Source of the DNA: Alteromonas sp. 1_MG-2023
GTDB taxonomy: Bacteria; Pseudomonadota; Gammaproteobacteria; Enterobacterales; Alteromonadaceae
Assembly (NCBI RefSeq): GCF_030547075.1
Contig: NZ_JAUOQH010000010.1
Location: 62,001-126,000, forward strand
Reading direction: 5' to 3'
Length of the DNA stretch: 64,000 bases
Position numbers and translations under genes: made by a program. The notes beneath the pieces are model-generated. The model saw only the letters and a list, made by a program, of their open reading frames with translations. It made no database searches and was not told where the DNA came from. This document shows, piece after piece, positions 17,505 through 25,877 of the stretch (positions are counted from its first letter, which is position 1; each line of letters opens with the position of its first letter).

Positions 17505-19862
17505 GTGGCAAAAAAACAACCTAAAGCAAAATCCAAGGGCAGCGCTAAATCTGGCTCCACCGCGAGTTCCAAAGCGAAATCTTTCTCAATAATGAAACTC
17601 TTCTTACGCGTATTCTTGGTAGGCGTGGTAGTACTTGGCGCCTATGCTTTTTATCTAGATGCGCAAATTAAGCATGAGTTTTCGGGCAACAAGTGGGAAG
17701 TGCCCGCACAAATATTTGCCCGCCCACTCGCTTTAAGTAAAGGGCAAGAAATAACCCCCACAGAAGTGATTGATGAACTAACGCTGCTGGGCTACCGCAA
17801 AGTAACCGATGCAGATGGTAGCGGTGAATACAGTTATCGAAACGGTATTTTAAATGTGCAGCGCCGCGCTTTTCATTTTCCGGAAGGAGCAGAAGGGCTT
17901 CGCCATTTAGAGATAACATGGCAAGGCAGTCGCATCAGTCTTATTCAAGATAAAACGCAAGCGCGACCTTTTGGCACCGTTAAACTAGAGCCTTGGCTAG
18001 TCACCCGTATGGTCAGTGGCAGCCAAGAAGACAGAATGCTAGTCACACTTGATACTATTCCCGATATGCTGCCAAAAGCGTTAACGCTGGTGGAAGACCG
18101 CAATTTTTATAATCACCATGGTGTCGCCCCTTTATCTATATTACGGGCGCTTCTGGCCAATATTGCCGCGGGAAGAACCGTTCAGGGTGGTAGTACGCTA
18201 ACGCAACAGTTAGTCAAAAACATGTTTCTAACCCGCGAGCGTTCTATCATTCGTAAAGCCAAAGAAGCCATTATGGCGGTAATCATAGACGCTAGGTATT
18301 CCAAGTCAGAGATTATTCAAGCCTACTTGAATGAAGTATTTTTGGGGCAAAATGGTGACATGGCGGTGCACGGTTTTGGCTTGGCCAGCTATTTCTATTT
18401 TGACCGCCCTGCAAATGAATTAAGTACGACTGAAATTGCAACGCTAGTGGCTATTATTAAAGGCCCTTCTTACTACAACCCGCGCAAACATCCTGAGCGA
18501 GTGAAAGAACGCCGTGACCTAGTATTACGCATGCTTTTTGATGAAAATGAACTCGATCGTAGTGAATATGAGCGCGCGATAAATATGCCGCTAGGTTTAG
18601 CCAGTGGTGCAAGTCTTGCCAGCGGGAAACACCCTGCCTTTATGGAACAAGTAAGACGGGAGTTAACTGATATTTTAGCCGACTCCAGCTTACGTGACTC
18701 AGGCGTAAAAGTGTTTACTACGTTAGATATTGTGGCCCAACGCCGCGCGGAAAAAGCCCTCGCAAGTACTATCTCCAGCTTACAAACTAACAGGAAAAAC
18801 CCGCTTCAGGGTGCCATGGTGGTGACCGACAGTGCTAAAGGGGAAGTACGGGCTATTGTTGGCGGTAAAGATTATTCATTTAGAGGGTTTAACCGTGCAC
18901 TTGGGGCGAAGCGTCCTATTGGTTCATTAATTAAACCTGCAGTGTATTTATCGGCGCTTGAAGATCCCACTCAGTTTAATTTAGCAACGCCATTGGAAGA
19001 TCAGCCTATTACGCTAGAAAGTGGCAGTGGGCAGCAGTGGTCACCGTTAAATTACGATAAAGAATTTAGAGGGCAAGTGCCGCTGATTCAGGGACTCGTT
19101 GAATCGTTAAACGTGCCGACGGTTAATTTAGGCATGCAAGTTGGTCTAGATGTTATTGCTGATACCATCGCGCGATTAGGTGTTAGCTCACAGGTTAATT
19201 TAGTGCCGTCACTTACGCTTGGGGCGGTTGAGTTAACGCCATTTGTGACTAATCAAATGTATCAAACCTTGTCGAACGGCGGGCGTTATGTGCCGTTGCA
19301 TACCGTAACTTCGGTGGTTACCGCCGACAATGCACTGTTGTGGAAAAAGGCAGAGTTTTACGCTCAACGAACCGATGAAGCTGCTACTTACTTACTGAAT
19401 TACGCGCTTTATAAAGTCACTATAGACGGAACCGCAAAACAAATAGGTGCCAACTTCGGTAACGTTAATATGGCAGGTAAAACCGGTACTACCGACGATT
19501 ATCGCGATAGTTGGTTTAGTGGGTTCGATCGTAATAACGTAGTGACTGTTTGGGTAGGTAATGACGACAACCTACCTGTTAACTTAACCGGTGCAAGTGG
19601 AGCTTTGCCCGTTTTTGTTAATTACATGAAGTCTCAGTCACCAAAATCGCTATCTCGCCGTTTTCCTGAAGGGCTAGGCATTGCGCATTTTGATGCGAAA
19701 ACAGGTGCAGTAGTGATTGCCGGTTGTGCGGGAAGTATGAGTGTACCTGCTATTTTGGATGTATTACCTCCACCTCAGCAAGATTGCTCTGGTAGGGCAG
19801 TGAATCCTGATGGAGAAAGAGACGGCGAAAAGAAAAGCTGGTGGGAAAGAATATTTGGTTAA
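17505..19862 (+). CDS. mrcB: Bifunctional penicillin-binding protein 1b
   Basis: A class A PBP that polymerises glycan strands and cross-links peptides in the periplasm. The 785 aa protein has a basic cytoplasmic tail, one TM at about 28-48, the UB2H regulatory domain (about 65-150), the GT51 glycosyltransferase domain with catalytic Glu197 in EDRNFYNHHG and the GGSTLTQQLVKN motif, then the transpeptidase domain with nucleophile Ser474 in the SLIK box, SLN, and KTGTTDDYRDSWF. UB2H (the LpoB/MltA docking domain) and length identify PBP1b rather than PBP1a. The start is GTG with a poor ribosome site, inside a run of near-repeated GTAAAAAAGTGGC. A terminator follows. Confidence 0.96.
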   Translation: MAKKQPKAKSKGSAKSGSTASSKAKSFSIMKLFLRVFLVGVVVLGAYAFYLDAQIKHEFSGNKWEVPAQIFARPLALSKGQEITPTEVIDELTLLGYRKVTDADGSGEYSYRNGILNVQRRAFHFPEGAEGLRHLEITWQGSRISLIQDKTQARPFGTVKLEPWLVTRMVSGSQEDRMLVTLDTIPDMLPKALTLVEDRNFYNHHGVAPLSILRALLANIAAGRTVQGGSTLTQQLVKNMFLTRERSIIRKAKEAIMAVIIDARYSKSEIIQAYLNEVFLGQNGDMAVHGFGLASYFYFDRPANELSTTEIATLVAIIKGPSYYNPRKHPERVKERRDLVLRMLFDENELDRSEYERAINMPLGLASGASLASGKHPAFMEQVRRELTDILADSSLRDSGVKVFTTLDIVAQRRAEKALASTISSLQTNRKNPLQGAMVVTDSAKGEVRAIVGGKDYSFRGFNRALGAKRPIGSLIKPAVYLSALEDPTQFNLATPLEDQPITLESGSGQQWSPLNYDKEFRGQVPLIQGLVESLNVPTVNLGMQVGLDVIADTIARLGVSSQVNLVPSLTLGAVELTPFVTNQMYQTLSNGGRYVPLHTVTSVVTADNALLWKKAEFYAQRTDEAATYLLNYALYKVTIDGTAKQIGANFGNVNMAGKTGTTDDYRDSWFSGFDRNNVVTVWVGNDDNLPVNLTGASGALPVFVNYMKSQSPKSLSRRFPEGLGIAHFDAKTGAVVIAGCAGSMSVPAILDVLPPPQQDCSGRAVNPDGERDGEKKSWWERIFG

Positions 19863-19871
19863 AAAACAGGT

Positions 19872-19914
19872 AGGCAGTAAAAAGCATTCCAACTCAATAT
19901 GCTTTTTATTGCCT
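19872..19914 (+). terminator. Intrinsic terminator of mrcB
   Basis: AGGCAGTAAAAAGCAT (19872-19887) pairs with ATGCTTTTTATTGCCT (19899-19914) along 16 bp with one G-T pair and an 11-nt loop. It could also act for the minus-strand micro-operon that ends at 19957. Confidence 0.75.
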
Positions 19915-19956
19915 CCTGCAAAGGCCCAGGGAGTAGGCTAAAACTATAAATTTGGT

Positions 19957-20064
19957 TTAAAACTGGTCTAGCATGTATCGCGCGGTTGAAAACACAACAA
20001 CACTTAGCGCAAATGCGACTACCGGTGCCAGTATCAACATAAATAAAGTGCTCGCAGTTAACAT
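19957..20064 (-). CDS. 35-residue single-pass membrane peptide
   Basis: On the minus strand ATG 20064 is preceded by GGAGACGGTT, a strong ribosome site at proper spacing. It encodes a 35 aa peptide with one hydrophobic helix (about 5-26: TLFMLILAPVVAFALSVVVF) and a short polar tail ending YMLDQF. It begins 10 nt after the stop of the exported 95 aa protein, so the two are probably co-transcribed. No family is recognised. Small membrane peptides of this kind often adjust or stabilise membrane complexes, but no partner can be named. Translation is likely given the ribosome site and operon context. Confidence 0.6.
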   Translation of the reverse strand: MLTASTLFMLILAPVVAFALSVVVFSTARYMLDQF

Positions 20065-20074
20065 AACCGTCTCC

Positions 20075-20362
20075 TTACGCGTCGTTGTCGCCTTTCAATA
20101 CATCATTCTCAATAGGTGTAATCGTTATTTCTGCAATCAAAGTGCTTTCTTCTGACGCGATAGGCTCGAAGGTGTGGCTTGCGGTTAGCACGTCGTACGT
20201 GATGCCTATTTTCATATCTTGTTTTACTTCAGCCATAGCGTTGCCCACCAAATAATCCGTTTGCGATATTAGGTTACTTGTTGGTTCATCAGCCATCACA
20301 GTAGTGGCGGTAAATGCGGTACTTAGAATTAGCGCAGTAAGTAATTTTTTGTTGGTAAACAT
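20075..20362 (-). CDS. Small exported protein of unknown function
   Basis: The 95 aa product has a clear signal peptide (MFTNKKLLTALILSTAFTAT, cleavage after VMA near residue 24) and an acidic mature part of about 71 aa without Cys. ATG 20362 is chosen because AGGAG lies 6 nt upstream; a second ATG at 20368 overlaps that site. No family is recognised. It is the first gene of a minus-strand pair with the 35 aa membrane peptide. The pair has its own long upstream region. Confidence 0.68.
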   Translation of the reverse strand: MFTNKKLLTALILSTAFTATTVMADEPTSNLISQTDYLVGNAMAEVKQDMKIGITYDVLTASHTFEPIASEESTLIAEITITPIENDVLKGDNDA

Positions 20363-20912
20363 GGTCATCTCCTATGAATAAAAGTTAGTCACTGCACTAT
20401 TTCGGACTGCGTGGCAGTTAAGTATTAAGTCGTTATCAATTAACAATTAGTTTATAGCGAGGGTTGTGCCATCTTTTTAAAATAACTTAAAGTCTTGATT
20501 TTTATGTATTTTAAATTTAACTGCTTTTTAGGTGAGATTTCGTAATAAATGAAATAACTAATATTTAGTTATTTTGTAGATATGTTTTGGTCAAAATGAC
20601 TAACCTAAGAGCTAAGAGTGGATGAAGCTGTGCGGAGTAATTTTAAGTAGTGAATATGGTCAGGCTTAGTTACTGACTCATGTCGCGCCAGTAACTCATG
20701 CCAGTAATGAATACCAATAACTCACGCCAACAACATACGCTAACAATTTACGCCAACAAAAAATGCCGATAATGAACGCGGGTAGCAAATTGTCTATTTA
20801 GTATTAAAAGGGTGTTCTTGAGAGTTAGAAGAGGACTAGTAGATCGTTCGAAAAAACTAGGGCGGAAGAAGAATTAGGGGCAATAAGATTGCCCCTAACT
20901 ATTTACTATTTA
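20363..20912. other. 550-bp intergenic region, AT-rich then repeat-bearing
   Basis: The first 250 bp after the exported-protein start are AT-rich and probably hold that gene's promoter. The central part carries a degenerate short repeat (listed separately). I see no ORF with a ribosome site and no tRNA. The DUF808 gene ends at 20913, so its terminator, if any, would lie near 20870-20912, where no good hairpin is apparent. Confidence 0.5.
20683..20774. repeat. Degenerate 13-bp tandem repeat tract
   Basis: About seven consecutive units follow the pattern (T/A)CACGCCAACAA. Examples are TCGCGCCAGTAAC (20683), TCACGCCAACAAC (20722), ATACGCTAACAAT (20735) and TTACGCCAACAAA (20748). The three units at 20722-20760 are exactly 13 bp apart; flanking units vary from 11 to 15 bp. 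The tract contains no ORF with a ribosome site and does not resemble REP or ERIC elements. Confidence 0.55.
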
Positions 20913-21827
20913 CTATTTGCGTAAGCGGCTGATAGTCGTTGCGATAACAGCTAAAATAGCCCCAGCTATTAAACCTGCAATCCCATCGGCAGCAATTGCC
21001 ATAACCGAAGTTATCGAGGGGGTGAGTTCACTAAACCACACTGCAGCGTGATGAAGAAACCCGATATTATGAGTAAGAATGCCACCGCCAACCAAAAACA
21101 TCGCGATGGTACCCACAATCGCAAGAGTTTTCATTAAAATAGGGGCTGCAATTAACAGCGCCCGGCCAAAGAAGCGCTGAAGGCTATTCATGGTACCCGT
21201 GAGTGATTTACGCAGTAAATACAGCCCCACATCGTCCATTTTTACAATGCCAGCAACCAGTCCGTAAACGCCTAAGGTTATAGCTATACTCAGGGCGACC
21301 AATACGCCCACTTGGGTAGTGAAGGTGGCATCGGTAACGCTGCCCAACGCAATAACGATAATTTCTGCCGACAGAATAAAGTCGGTTCGAATGGCCCCTT
21401 TAATTTTTTCTTTTTCAAAAGCAACCATATCTACTTTTTCGTCAGCTAAGGCGTTAATTCTTGCTTCACGCTCATGTGACTCATCATCATGAGGTAAATA
21501 TTTATGAAGCAATTTTTCGGCCCCTTCAAAGCATAAGTAGAGCCCACCGAGCACTAACAGCACGGTGATTAAAGAAGGTACAAAGGCGCTAATAAGTAGC
21601 GCAGCAGGCACTAATATAACTTTGTTAAGCAGTGAGCCTTTTGCCACAGCCCATACAACGGGAAGCTCCCTGTCTGCTTTAACCCCTTGTACTTGGTTTG
21701 CATTAAGGGCTAAATCATCCCCCAGAACACCGGCGGTTTTCTTTGCTGCCACCTTCGACATAACGGCGATATCATCCATTAAAGTCGCGATATCATCGAG
21801 GAGGGCTAATAAATTCGCAGCGGCCAC
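20913..21827 (-). CDS. yedI: DUF808 (YedI-family) inner membrane protein
   Basis: An integral membrane protein with about six to eight hydrophobic segments and the family signature LLALLDDIATLMDDIAVM...AAKKTAGVLGDDLALNANQV at its N-terminus, then RELPVVWAVAKGSLLNK. The reading frame extends to a TTG at 21887, but GTG 21827 has AAGGA 7 nt upstream and yields 304 aa, almost exactly the E. coli YedI length, with alignment from the first residues. Function is unknown; there is no transporter assignment. It is divergent from the EamA gene. Confidence 0.88.
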   Translation of the reverse strand: MAAANLLALLDDIATLMDDIAVMSKVAAKKTAGVLGDDLALNANQVQGVKADRELPVVWAVAKGSLLNKVILVPAALLISAFVPSLITVLLVLGGLYLCFEGAEKLLHKYLPHDDESHEREARINALADEKVDMVAFEKEKIKGAIRTDFILSAEIIVIALGSVTDATFTTQVGVLVALSIAITLGVYGLVAGIVKMDDVGLYLLRKSLTGTMNSLQRFFGRALLIAAPILMKTLAIVGTIAMFLVGGGILTHNIGFLHHAAVWFSELTPSITSVMAIAADGIAGLIAGAILAVIATTISRLRK

Positions 21828-22036
21828 ATCAAATTCCTTTAAAAAAGCCAAAAACGCAGCATACGTTGCAGTGCGATAGGTTGGCAATGCTAAGCTATAA
21901 AAATGTTAAGCTATAAAAAGTACTGGTAAATTTACTAAATCATCTTTTTAAATTAAAAATTGCGACTTATCTGCACAGCCTTAGTCTAAAAACAAGCGTA
22001 TGCTATGTGTTGTTCAAATAGAAAGTAGAGGATGCA

Positions 22037-22915
22037 ATGGCAACGTTTATAGGGCTTGTAGCCATCATTTCCTGGGGTATATTAGCTGTGTTGGGCGTCT
22101 ACGCTTCTTCAGTGCCGCCTTTTCAGTTGCTTTTTATCTGCTTTTCCGTATCTGCTTTTTTACTGTTTATTAAACGCCTGATTAAGCGTGAACCTTTATT
22201 TAAGTTACCGACATTAACCTTAACCCAATGGGTAGTCGCAACCTGCGGTTTATTTGGTTTTCACTTTTGTTATTTTCTCGCTCTTCGCTATGCGCCGCCG
22301 ATAGAAGCCAGTCTTATTGCTTATTTATGGCCTTTAATACTCGGCATTGTGGTGGCAAACCCGCACCAACGCGTGTTTGCAGTAATAGGTGGAATACTTG
22401 GTTTTATCGGCTGTGGAATTTTAGTGACTGGTGGTGAAAGTATTCAATTTAACAGAGAATATACGCTGGGTTATGGGCTGGCGTTTATTTGTGCCTTAAT
22501 CTGGTCGAGCTATTCTTGGTTTATGGCGGGGACGAAAAGTGATGTAGAGGATATTGGTTGGATATCCATAGCAGTAGCCATATTGGCATTGTGCTCACAC
22601 CTAGCGCTTGAAACTAGTCATTGGGATCTTGCTGCTAGTGCTTGGACCAGCTCTGTTTTACTCGGGTTGGGGCCTGTGGGTGGTGCTTTTTACTTGTGGG
22701 ATATCGGGCTAAAATTTGGAAACCGTCAATTGCTGGCAAGCTTAAGCTTTGCCACCCCAGTGTTTTCTAGTATTGCGCTATTTTTGTTTGGGATTAGTAC
22801 ACTTTCTACAGCGATAATCATGGCTATCGTGCTTATTATGTTTGGTGCAGTGGTAAGCAATGCGTTACCTGCGTTAGTGATAAAGCGTCGTCAACGCCAC
22901 GCTGCAAGGGGGTAA
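22037..22915 (+). CDS. EamA/DMT-superfamily exporter (YddG-like)
   Basis: The 292 aa product has ten predicted membrane helices in two EamA repeats (about 1-135 and 145-285). The pattern ALRYAPPIEASLIAYLWPLILGIV at the end of helix 3 and in helix 4 is typical of the YddG aromatic amino acid exporter branch. ATG 22037 has AGAGGA upstream. It likely exports amino acids or related metabolites, but the substrate is not proven. It is convergent with the TonB-like gene, 13 nt apart. Confidence 0.85.
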   Translation: MATFIGLVAIISWGILAVLGVYASSVPPFQLLFICFSVSAFLLFIKRLIKREPLFKLPTLTLTQWVVATCGLFGFHFCYFLALRYAPPIEASLIAYLWPLILGIVVANPHQRVFAVIGGILGFIGCGILVTGGESIQFNREYTLGYGLAFICALIWSSYSWFMAGTKSDVEDIGWISIAVAILALCSHLALETSHWDLAASAWTSSVLLGLGPVGGAFYLWDIGLKFGNRQLLASLSFATPVFSSIALFLFGISTLSTAIIMAIVLIMFGAVVSNALPALVIKRRQRHAARG

Positions 22916-22928
22916 CTAATCCAAAGGC

Positions 22929-23810
22929 CTAGTCTTTCTCAGGCTCTTTAGCGATGCGATCCTCAATAAAGCGGTCATAGTCGCTGCCTTTACTGCATTC
23001 GAGCGTACCGCCAGTCCTCCCACTTAAAAAGGTAAGTACTTTATTCGTATTACTAGAACAATTTACTTTCACTCTTGGCCGTTCTTCATACGACCTGTCT
23101 TCTTTGCCTTTTCGCGTATCGACTAGGTCTGGGCTTTCTTTTTTCCGCCTATGTTCTCTAGCTGATTTTAAGCCTTCTTCAGCAATTACTTCTTGTTCTC
23201 TTTGATTAAAAAATTGAGAAGCACCGGCCCGTGGAGACAAATTCAAACTGCCAGCTTGCTGGTTCCTCGCTGACGAGTCGATAGTGGTTTGGACATTGGA
23301 TGGTGTAGGCGCGGGTACTTCAGGCGCAGATTTTTCCTGTTGAGCTTCTTTCGGTACAGCTTCTATTGGTACAGGTTCTATTGGTTTAGCCTCTGTCGGT
23401 TGAGCTTCTGTCGGTTTAGTCTCTGCTGGCTTAGGCTTTACTGTTTTTATCTGCTCGGTGCTTTTAACCGCCTCATCAGCCACCTTTTCAATTACTTGTG
23501 TCGGGGGGCTTTCTGGTATCTTAGGTTCAATAACGGGAGGCGTGATTTCAACCGGTTCAGGGGCTTCGTCAATGGGCTGTTTTACGCTGACTGTGGGGAA
23601 ATACAAGGTTGCACTAATAGGCGCAGGTTTTTGTACAGGCGTAATACCACTTTCAAAGGTGGTAAAAGCGATAACTATTATTAACCCAAAAATATGGATT
23701 ATGGCCGAAATCAACAGGCCTTGAGCGAGTTTCCCTCTCCTTTTTGCATGGAAAACCTGCGCCCGTTCAGGCACATAGTCAAATTCAATAATAGGCGTGA
23801 TAGATGTCAT
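22929..23810 (-). CDS. TonB-like membrane-anchored protein lacking a TonB C-terminal domain
   Basis: The 293 aa protein has a cytoplasmic basic N-terminus, one TM at about 30-50, a long Pro/Glu/Lys-rich periplasmic spacer (about 58-170) with a tandem run of (K/Q)P(T/I)EA-type units at 125-155, a charged helical stretch (200-245) and a short C-terminal module with two Cys (251, 272). The TM carries S35-x3-H39 (LISAIIHIFG), the same S-x3-H spacing that TonB uses to couple to ExbB/ExbD. No TonB or TolA C-terminal fold is recognisable and no exbB/exbD lies nearby. It might be an alternative energy transducer or an envelope-spanning linker. Confidence 0.7.
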   Translation of the reverse strand: MTSITPIIEFDYVPERAQVFHAKRRGKLAQGLLISAIIHIFGLIIVIAFTTFESGITPVQKPAPISATLYFPTVSVKQPIDEAPEPVEITPPVIEPKIPESPPTQVIEKVADEAVKSTEQIKTVKPKPAETKPTEAQPTEAKPIEPVPIEAVPKEAQQEKSAPEVPAPTPSNVQTTIDSSARNQQAGSLNLSPRAGASQFFNQREQEVIAEEGLKSAREHRRKKESPDLVDTRKGKEDRSYEERPRVKVNCSSNTNKVLTFLSGRTGGTLECSKGSDYDRFIEDRIAKEPEKD

Positions 23811-23918
23811 AGTTACTTACTGACCTATCCAACTACAAAATAGTTCCATCCTAATTTCATCGCTATTTTCAGACGGTTTAACTCAAAGCGCCCCAAATGC
23901 GTGCATTGATGTGCATAT

Positions 23919-23933
23919 GCACTAAATTAGTGC
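23919..23933. promoter_or_regulatory. NtrC-binding site upstream of glnK-amtB
   Basis: GCACTAAATTAGTGC is a near-perfect palindrome with GCAC-N7-GTGC, the spacing of enteric NtrC sites (GCACCAnnnTGGTGC). An overlapping perfect palindrome, GTGCATATGCAC, lies at 23911-23922. It sits 65-80 bp upstream of the sigma-54 promoter. Confidence 0.75.
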
Positions 23934-23997
23934 GATAAATGTAAATAAAATGCATTAAAAATTAGCTAAGTGGCTGTTTTTTAGTGTTAATAATTTG

Positions 23998-24013
23998 TGG
24001 CACATCTCTTGGT
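23998..24013 (+). promoter_or_regulatory. Sigma-54 promoter of glnK-amtB
   Basis: TGGCAC-ATCTC-TTGGT matches the -24/-12 consensus TGGCAC-N5-TTGCW except at the GC of the -12 element. Transcription would start near 24025, about 50 nt before glnK. Confidence 0.75.
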
Positions 24014-24050
24014 TTACTTCCCTGTACAAGACACGAAATGTGCAATATAA

Positions 24051-24413
<363 letters not shown>

Positions 24414-24446
24414 GCCAACAACGATTAATTTGCGGAGAAAAGCATA

Positions 24447-25694
24447 ATGGAAATCACATTTGAACTTGGGTATGCGCTAGATACCTTTTATTTCTTAATC
24501 TGCGGCGCATTAGTAATGTGGATGGCAGCAGGTTTTGCCATGCTAGAAGCGGGTTTGGTACGCGCTAAAAACACGACAGAAATTCTAACTAAAAATATCG
24601 CGTTATTTGCCATCGCTAGCACCATGTATATGATTTGCGGTTACGGCATCATGTATGGTGGCGGCGAGTGGAGCCCGTTCCTAGGTGGAATCATGGGTGA
24701 CGGCGCAACAGGTGTTGCTGAAGATGCAGCAACGTACGCACCTTCTGCTGACTTCTTCTTCCAAGTAGTATTCGTTGCAACAGCAATGTCTATTGTTTCG
24801 GGTGCAGTTGCTGAGCGTATGAAACTTTGGGCTTTCTTAACATTTGCGGTAGTCATGACTGGTTTTATCTACCCAATGGAAGGAGCTTGGACGTGGGGCA
24901 GCGAAGCGGTATTTGGTATGTATACTCTTGGAGACCTAGGTTTCTCTGACTTTGCTGGCTCAGGTATTGTTCACATGGCAGGAGCTTCTGCAGCGCTAGC
25001 CGGTGTTTTGGTACTAGGCGCTCGTAAAGGTAAATATACTGCTGACGGTAAAGTTAACGCTATTCCAGGTGCTAACCTTCCACTCGCTACACTAGGTACA
25101 TTCATTTTATGGATGGGTTGGTTTGGCTTTAACGGTGGTTCAGTATTAGCAACAGCAACAGTTGAAAGTGCAAACGCGGTAGCGATTGTATTTATGAATA
25201 CTAACGCAGCAGCAGCTGGTGGTTGTATTGCAGCGCTTATTTTAGCACGCATTATGTTTGGCAAAGCCGACCTAACTATGGCCCTTAACGGTGCACTAGC
25301 TGGTTTGGTTGCTATTACTGCTGAGCCTTCTACTCCTACTCCACTACAAGCAACCTTATTCGGTGGCCTTGGTGGTATCTTGGTAGTACTAAGTATTGTA
25401 GCGTTAGACAAACTGAAAATTGATGATCCAGTAGGTGCTATCTCTGTTCACGGTGTTGTAGGTTTACTAGGTCTTATCCTTGTTCCTTTCACTAACGACG
25501 ATTCAACAATGGTAGGCCAATTGATAGGCGCTGCAACCATCTTCGTATGGGTATTTGTAGTAAGCCTTGTAGCTTGGTTAGCGATTAAAGCAGTTATCGG
25601 TGTTCGAGTAACTGAAGAAGAAGAATTCGACGGTGTTGATATGAGTGAATGTGGTCTGGAAGCTTATCCTGACTTCACCAACGGCCGCTCGTAA
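24447..25694 (+). CDS. amtB: Ammonium transporter AmtB
   Basis: An inner-membrane ammonium/ammonia channel of the Amt/Rh family, 415 aa with eleven helices. The pore twin histidines are seen as H176 (GSGIVHMAGASAAL) and H335 (VGAISVHGVVGLLG), and the Amt signature lies in the AFxTFxLW-like and GFNGGS region near 220-232. The N-terminus starts close to TM1 with no long signal peptide. GCGGAGAAAAGCATA precedes the ATG. The acidic C-terminal tail contacts GlnK in homologues. It is co-transcribed with glnK and ended by a strong terminator. Confidence 0.97.
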   Translation: MEITFELGYALDTFYFLICGALVMWMAAGFAMLEAGLVRAKNTTEILTKNIALFAIASTMYMICGYGIMYGGGEWSPFLGGIMGDGATGVAEDAATYAPSADFFFQVVFVATAMSIVSGAVAERMKLWAFLTFAVVMTGFIYPMEGAWTWGSEAVFGMYTLGDLGFSDFAGSGIVHMAGASAALAGVLVLGARKGKYTADGKVNAIPGANLPLATLGTFILWMGWFGFNGGSVLATATVESANAVAIVFMNTNAAAAGGCIAALILARIMFGKADLTMALNGALAGLVAITAEPSTPTPLQATLFGGLGGILVVLSIVALDKLKIDDPVGAISVHGVVGLLGLILVPFTNDDSTMVGQLIGAATIFVWVFVVSLVAWLAIKAVIGVRVTEEEEFDGVDMSECGLEAYPDFTNGRS

Positions 25695-25752
25695 GGAAGT
25701 CTGAGCAGGCAAAATTACTTATAATAACGATAATGCCTGTATCACCAATCTT

Positions 25753-25779
25753 AAGCCCCGCATCTGCGGGGCTTTTTTC
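25753..25779 (+). terminator. Intrinsic terminator of glnK-amtB
   Basis: AAGCCCCGC (25753-25761), loop ATCT, GCGGGGCTT (25766-25774), then a T-run. A strong GC stem about 60 nt after the amtB stop. Confidence 0.92.
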
Positions 25780-25877
25780 GTTTTTCATAAAGTTAAAAAT
25801 AGCGCTAAACTATTGATAATTTACTTGGTTAGCAATAATGCTAAATTAAGTTAGTTCTCTTATTAGGAAAGTAAATC

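Noticed and set aside
20683..20774. CRISPR array
   Set aside because: Units are 11-15 bp, degenerate and contiguous with no unique spacers; no cas genes are present.
21828..21887. TTG start giving a longer DUF808 protein
   Set aside because: GTG 21827 has a proper ribosome site and gives the family length.
23289..23724. Two long plus-strand frames opposite the TonB-like gene
   Set aside because: They arise from the repetitive Pro/Glu/Lys codons on the other strand (Phe/Arg/Tyr-rich translation); no ribosome site.
24971..25411. 146-codon minus-strand frame inside amtB
   Set aside because: Ala/Pro/Ser-rich mirror of a conserved membrane protein; no promoter or ribosome site.
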